Origin: Meandrina meandrites
Taxonomy: Eukaryota; Cnidaria; Anthozoa; Scleractinia; Meandrinidae
Direction of reading: 5' to 3'
DNA: 64,000 bases
Assembly (NCBI GenBank): GCA_963693305.1
Contig: OY855903.1
Coordinates: 20,409,755-20,473,754, forward strand
The notes beneath the pieces were generated by a model. That model was given only the letters and a program-made list of their open reading frames with translations. It had not been told where the DNA came from and did not search any database. The position numbers and the translations under genes were made by a program. Below, one piece after another: positions 60,808-64,000 of this stretch (the first letter of the stretch is position 1; every line of letters begins with the position of its first letter).

Positions 60808-62001
60808 GTAAATAACTCTAGATATATTTCACAGTATAATGTTCATGCACTTGTTATGGCAAAAATGCGTTCAAAATATTAAGCTAGAGTAGAAAAACAC
60901 TGAAATTGAAACTCAGGAATAACAAAGATAATTATATAGAAAAGTCCATTTTGCGCGAAATAATAGCCTGTTTGATTTGATTATTTTTTATTCGAACGTG
61001 AAATATTATTTCGAAGTCAGGCTAAGAACAATTCAAAAAAGAAATGTTAACCTCGTGCCGTGGATTAATTTAGAGAAACATTTTCAAATTTGAAACTCGG
61101 GAATAAACTAATTTTACAGACAATTAGATTATACTCTGCATTCCTTGAGCCACATTTTTGTGAGAAGAAACGTACTTTCAGTTAAAAAAAATAAAATAAA
61201 ATAACCGATGAACAACTCAAGGCTTTCAAGATTTGTTCGCGATTTATGCAACGATTTCCAACACGTCAAGAGGAATAGCACGAAATACTGGTCGAGATCA
61301 CAAATAAGCAGATTAGCAGAATAAAGTCCAAAATTTGTCATCATTTTTTCATGCAGTCCACATTGATTAAGAGTGTTATGTTACATGTTGCAAGTATTGC
61401 TTTTATTCTAAAAAGGGTCAAAAAGCTTTGTTCGAGTATTTGCGACACGAAATACTGGTCGAGATCACAAATAAACAGATTAGCAGAACAAAGTCAGCAT
61501 GTTATATGTTGCAAGTATTGCTTTTATTCTCCAAGTCAGTTTGCGAATGACTTTCGATTTTTTTCTATCTTTTCTTTTCATTGGTCGAAATAAGATGACT
61601 GCTTGTTTTACTAAAACTGTCGGTACGTAACTAACCTGTAACGTGTATTAACGTATCACGAATTACAACAAAGCAAAGCAAATTCAAAATAAAAGAGTGC
61701 GTGTCATTGGTTAATCTGGAATTGACCTAGCCAATGAGGCTGCTCGTCTTATTTGTAATTTGTGTACGTAATCAACCCTCGAACATGTACTAACGTGTCA
61801 CTTATTACAACAAGGCAGAGCAAACATAAAATGAAAGTGTGCGTGTCATTGGATGATTCAGAAATGATCCAGGCAATAAAACTGCCCGTCTTATTTTTGC
61901 GTTCGACACGTAACCGTGTTCAAAACACGTTTTAACGGGAAAGTCGTTTACTAGACAGATAAAAAGATTTGTTACATCACTGTTGTATCATTTTCCTTCA
62001 G

Positions 62002-62021
62002 TTGATACCAACAGGAACAAG
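62002..62021 (+). other. Putative 20-nt mini-exon, gene E leader
   Basis: TTCCTTCAG acceptor, 20 nt ending CCAACAGGAACAAG, GTAGGA donor, as in gene B. Confidence 0.4.
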
Positions 62022-62422
62022 GTAGGAACGTTACCAACTAAGCTTGATAACTGCATGTTAGCGGCGGAATATAATTTGGTTCTGCTCTTGAAGCTAACAT
62101 TTATGAGAAGTGCTCGCAAGTTCCTTAATTTTGCAACAAGAAAATACTATATCATTCTTAGTCAGTTTAAAGCTTTTTTCTGATCATGCAGTATATTTCA
62201 ATCCTGCGAATCACAAGAAAAAATTTGAAAAATGCCAAATTCATTTTGTAAATGCACTGGGAAAAGAATCAGCCAAAATTTGAGGAAAATGTCGAGAATC
62301 GCAGTAAACGTGAACGCACACAAAAGCTCTTTCCCTAAGAGTTTTCTTTACTGTTAGAATCTATCATCAATATTTACTTCTCTTTACATTCACATCCCGC
62401 ACAGGTCAGAAGATAACCAAAG

Positions 62423-63167
62423 ATGGCGCTATCTCGTGTGAACGTTTCGCCGGCCATCATGCTATGTTTGCTGATTTTACCGTTGATCACCTTGTGCTAT
62501 GCGGCGAACAACAACAGCAGCGGCAAACCAAGTGGTAACATGGTAAGTTCATTTGCGATTTGCTTCATACGTTTCCCAATTAATAAATGTTTGTGATAGA
62601 ATGGAGTGTAATAAATTTTATTGGAAAGCAGAAGGAACGTGAAATCAGAAGCCCGGGATTAGAAGTAAACTTGATGGATTAAATCGATCGATTACTACTA
62701 GAGAAAATAGCAGTGGTGTCTGAATAAGTCTACAACAAAGCCTAAACGCGCTTTCTTTTGCTCTCTACAATGAGGGTACTCAACAGTTTCCTTATGGACC
62801 ATGTGGTTATGGTGCTTGCATTTGCGCGCCAGGAATCCCAGGTATCCCAGGAAGCCCTGGACCCGCGGGACCAGCAGGTGTTGCGGGTTCTCCCGGTCCT
62901 CAAGGATCCACGGGACCACGAGGAGATAAAGGTGACGCAGGTAAACAAGGAAATGAAGGCCCGCCAGGCCCCAAGGGACCTGCAGGGACATTGGGATCTC
63001 AAGGGTCCACAGGCCCAGCGGGTCCAAGAGGAACCAAAGGTGACGTAGGTGCTAAAGGACGTCAAGGCCCTCGTGGACCCCAGGGACCTCCAGGGACATT
63101 GGGAGCTAACTGGAAACAGTGTGTGTTTAAAACTCTGAACGAAGAAAAGGACACTGGATTGATCAAG
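62423..63167 (+). CDS. CTHRC1-like copy E, first two coding exons (gene continues past the window)
   Basis: Exon 1 (62423-62542) encodes the signal peptide segment ending CYA. Exon 2 (62775-63167) encodes 131 residues with about 30 unbroken Gly-X-Y triplets and the closing WKQCVF and DTGLIK segments, followed by GTAAAT. The proteins of B and E differ at few positions here. The acceptor of exon 2 (CTACAATGAG) is purine-containing next to the AG, unlike CTACATTTAG in B, and may be weaker. The CTHRC1-domain exon is not found before base 64000, so the gene is either longer to the right or incomplete. Paralogue of B through the segmental duplication. Confidence 0.8.
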
Positions 63168-64000
63168 GTAAATATTGAGCTGTGCATCGAAACACGTTAA
63201 TCGATCAAGTTTTGCTTGTTTGATGGATTGTTTTGTGACACTCACAAACATCTACATCTACATTTATTAAGTTGATAAAATCTTGAAAGACATCACATCA
63301 GCTATAAATAAAAGCCAAAATAAATACAAAAGATGTACATATGCATAAATCAGATAAAAGTGATTCTTAATTACAATTACGTAATTATAATTATTTATAC
63401 AACAACCGAGTTACTGTGCGCATTGTGATTGGCTGATGCCTGTCATCTATTAGAGTACAGATGTACAAATGACGTCACTGCGTGGTGTTACTCACGCGCG
63501 TGATCAGAGTTCATAGTCCAAGTCAGTCTTCTCGGCAAAGTTTTTTTCAAAACTTGCAGCGAAAACAACAAGAGAAAGTTCAGCTTAATGATAAATCTAC
63601 ATAGAGGAACAATTTGCCAAATACTGTATACCTTTCGGGACGTTTAACTGGGCTAAACAAGCTTGAAGTAGACAGTGACTGATTTGAAAAATTATCGAAA
63701 GCTGTAAGTGTTTGTCCGATGCTCGAGCAGCTTGAAGGCGCAACAGGAAATCCATGAATGGCAGTTGAACGCCGTTGAACGCTTACCTTAGTTAAAGCTC
63801 ACAGAGTACAAAGGAAATAAAGGTCAGTTTCTGACGTTTTATTTTTCCTTCCTATTGGGTATTTTAAAATCGGTATAACAGTGCTTCGTGATTATGGAGA
63901 ACTAACTCGAAATGAAAACAACCTAGGATCACTGGTAGCGGTGCTTTTAATAGCGATACTGAATTGTACAGAAGTCTTGTTATTGTATAAAACAAATAGA
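63168..64000. other. Intron 2 of gene E, related to repeat X
   Basis: About 63395-63760 matches the DNA at about 22365-22750 inside gene C, including GGCTGATGCCTGTCATCTA-like and CCAAGTCAGTCTTCT segments. This shows that the C intron from 22365 on derives from intron 2. No exon is seen before the window ends. Confidence 0.6.

Overview
The window reads as nuclear DNA of an anthozoan cnidarian, most likely a stony coral. The grounds are intron-containing, secreted CTHRC1-like collagen genes in tandem, LINE fragments, many short fold-back elements, and a virus-like Polinton (Maverick/adintovirus-type) element of the kind common in cnidarian genomes. The organism is an inference; no species marker was seen.

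Host genes. Five copies (A to E, all on the plus strand) of a collagen triple-helix-repeat-containing 1 (CTHRC1)-like gene lie in a tandem array. The coding plan has three phase-0 exons: a 40-codon signal-peptide exon, a Gly-X-Y exon, and a C-terminal CTHRC1 domain exon. A (1144-1399) is a last-exon remnant cut by a LINE and carrying a stop. B (15849-18503) is intact with a LINE in intron 2. C (21814-31025) has lost its collagen exon and carries a Polinton fragment between two 1,591-bp direct repeats. D (34333-36665) is intact. E (62423 onward) runs out of the window. Putative non-coding leader exons, a conserved 20-nt mini-exon and AATAAA signals support the gene models.

Mobile DNA. The centrepiece is a complete Polinton at 38556-53885 (about 15.3 kb) with 412-bp terminal inverted repeats and a short target-site duplication. 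It encodes a SAP-domain protein-primed DNA polymerase B, a retroviral-type integrase (minus strand), a probable double-jelly-roll major capsid protein, a packaging ATPase, a fibre-like protein with a membrane anchor, several small membrane proteins, paired paralogues, a broken nuclease, and a zinc-binding repeat protein (minus strand). The polymerase and the zinc-repeat protein share their first ~77 residues because both start inside the inverted repeats. A TTTAAA(G)-type motif lies 20-40 bp before almost every start codon, and short perfect hairpins, mostly with 7-nt loops, lie between genes. A 4,845-bp, nearly identical, end-less copy of the middle of this element sits at 24161-29005.

Other elements: a 2.0-kb near-perfect palindrome (54621-56634) whose ends and 6-bp target duplication resemble the Polinton; a 905-bp TTAA-flanked element; a pogo-like MITE; an AATT-flanked fold-back element whose empty site is present in a paralogous segment; and LINE pieces at 1-1146, 5945-7817 and 16690-17946. 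The segment upstream of B (about 11.1-16.6 kb) is duplicated upstream of E (about 53.9-63.2 kb), where a cluster of mobile elements interrupts it.

How it fits together: the array grew by local segmental duplication, and introns and intergenic DNA were repeatedly hit by mobile elements. The Polinton keeps replication, integration, capsid and packaging genes open, with frameshifts visible only in two small accessory genes, so it looks young and may have been able to form virions recently.
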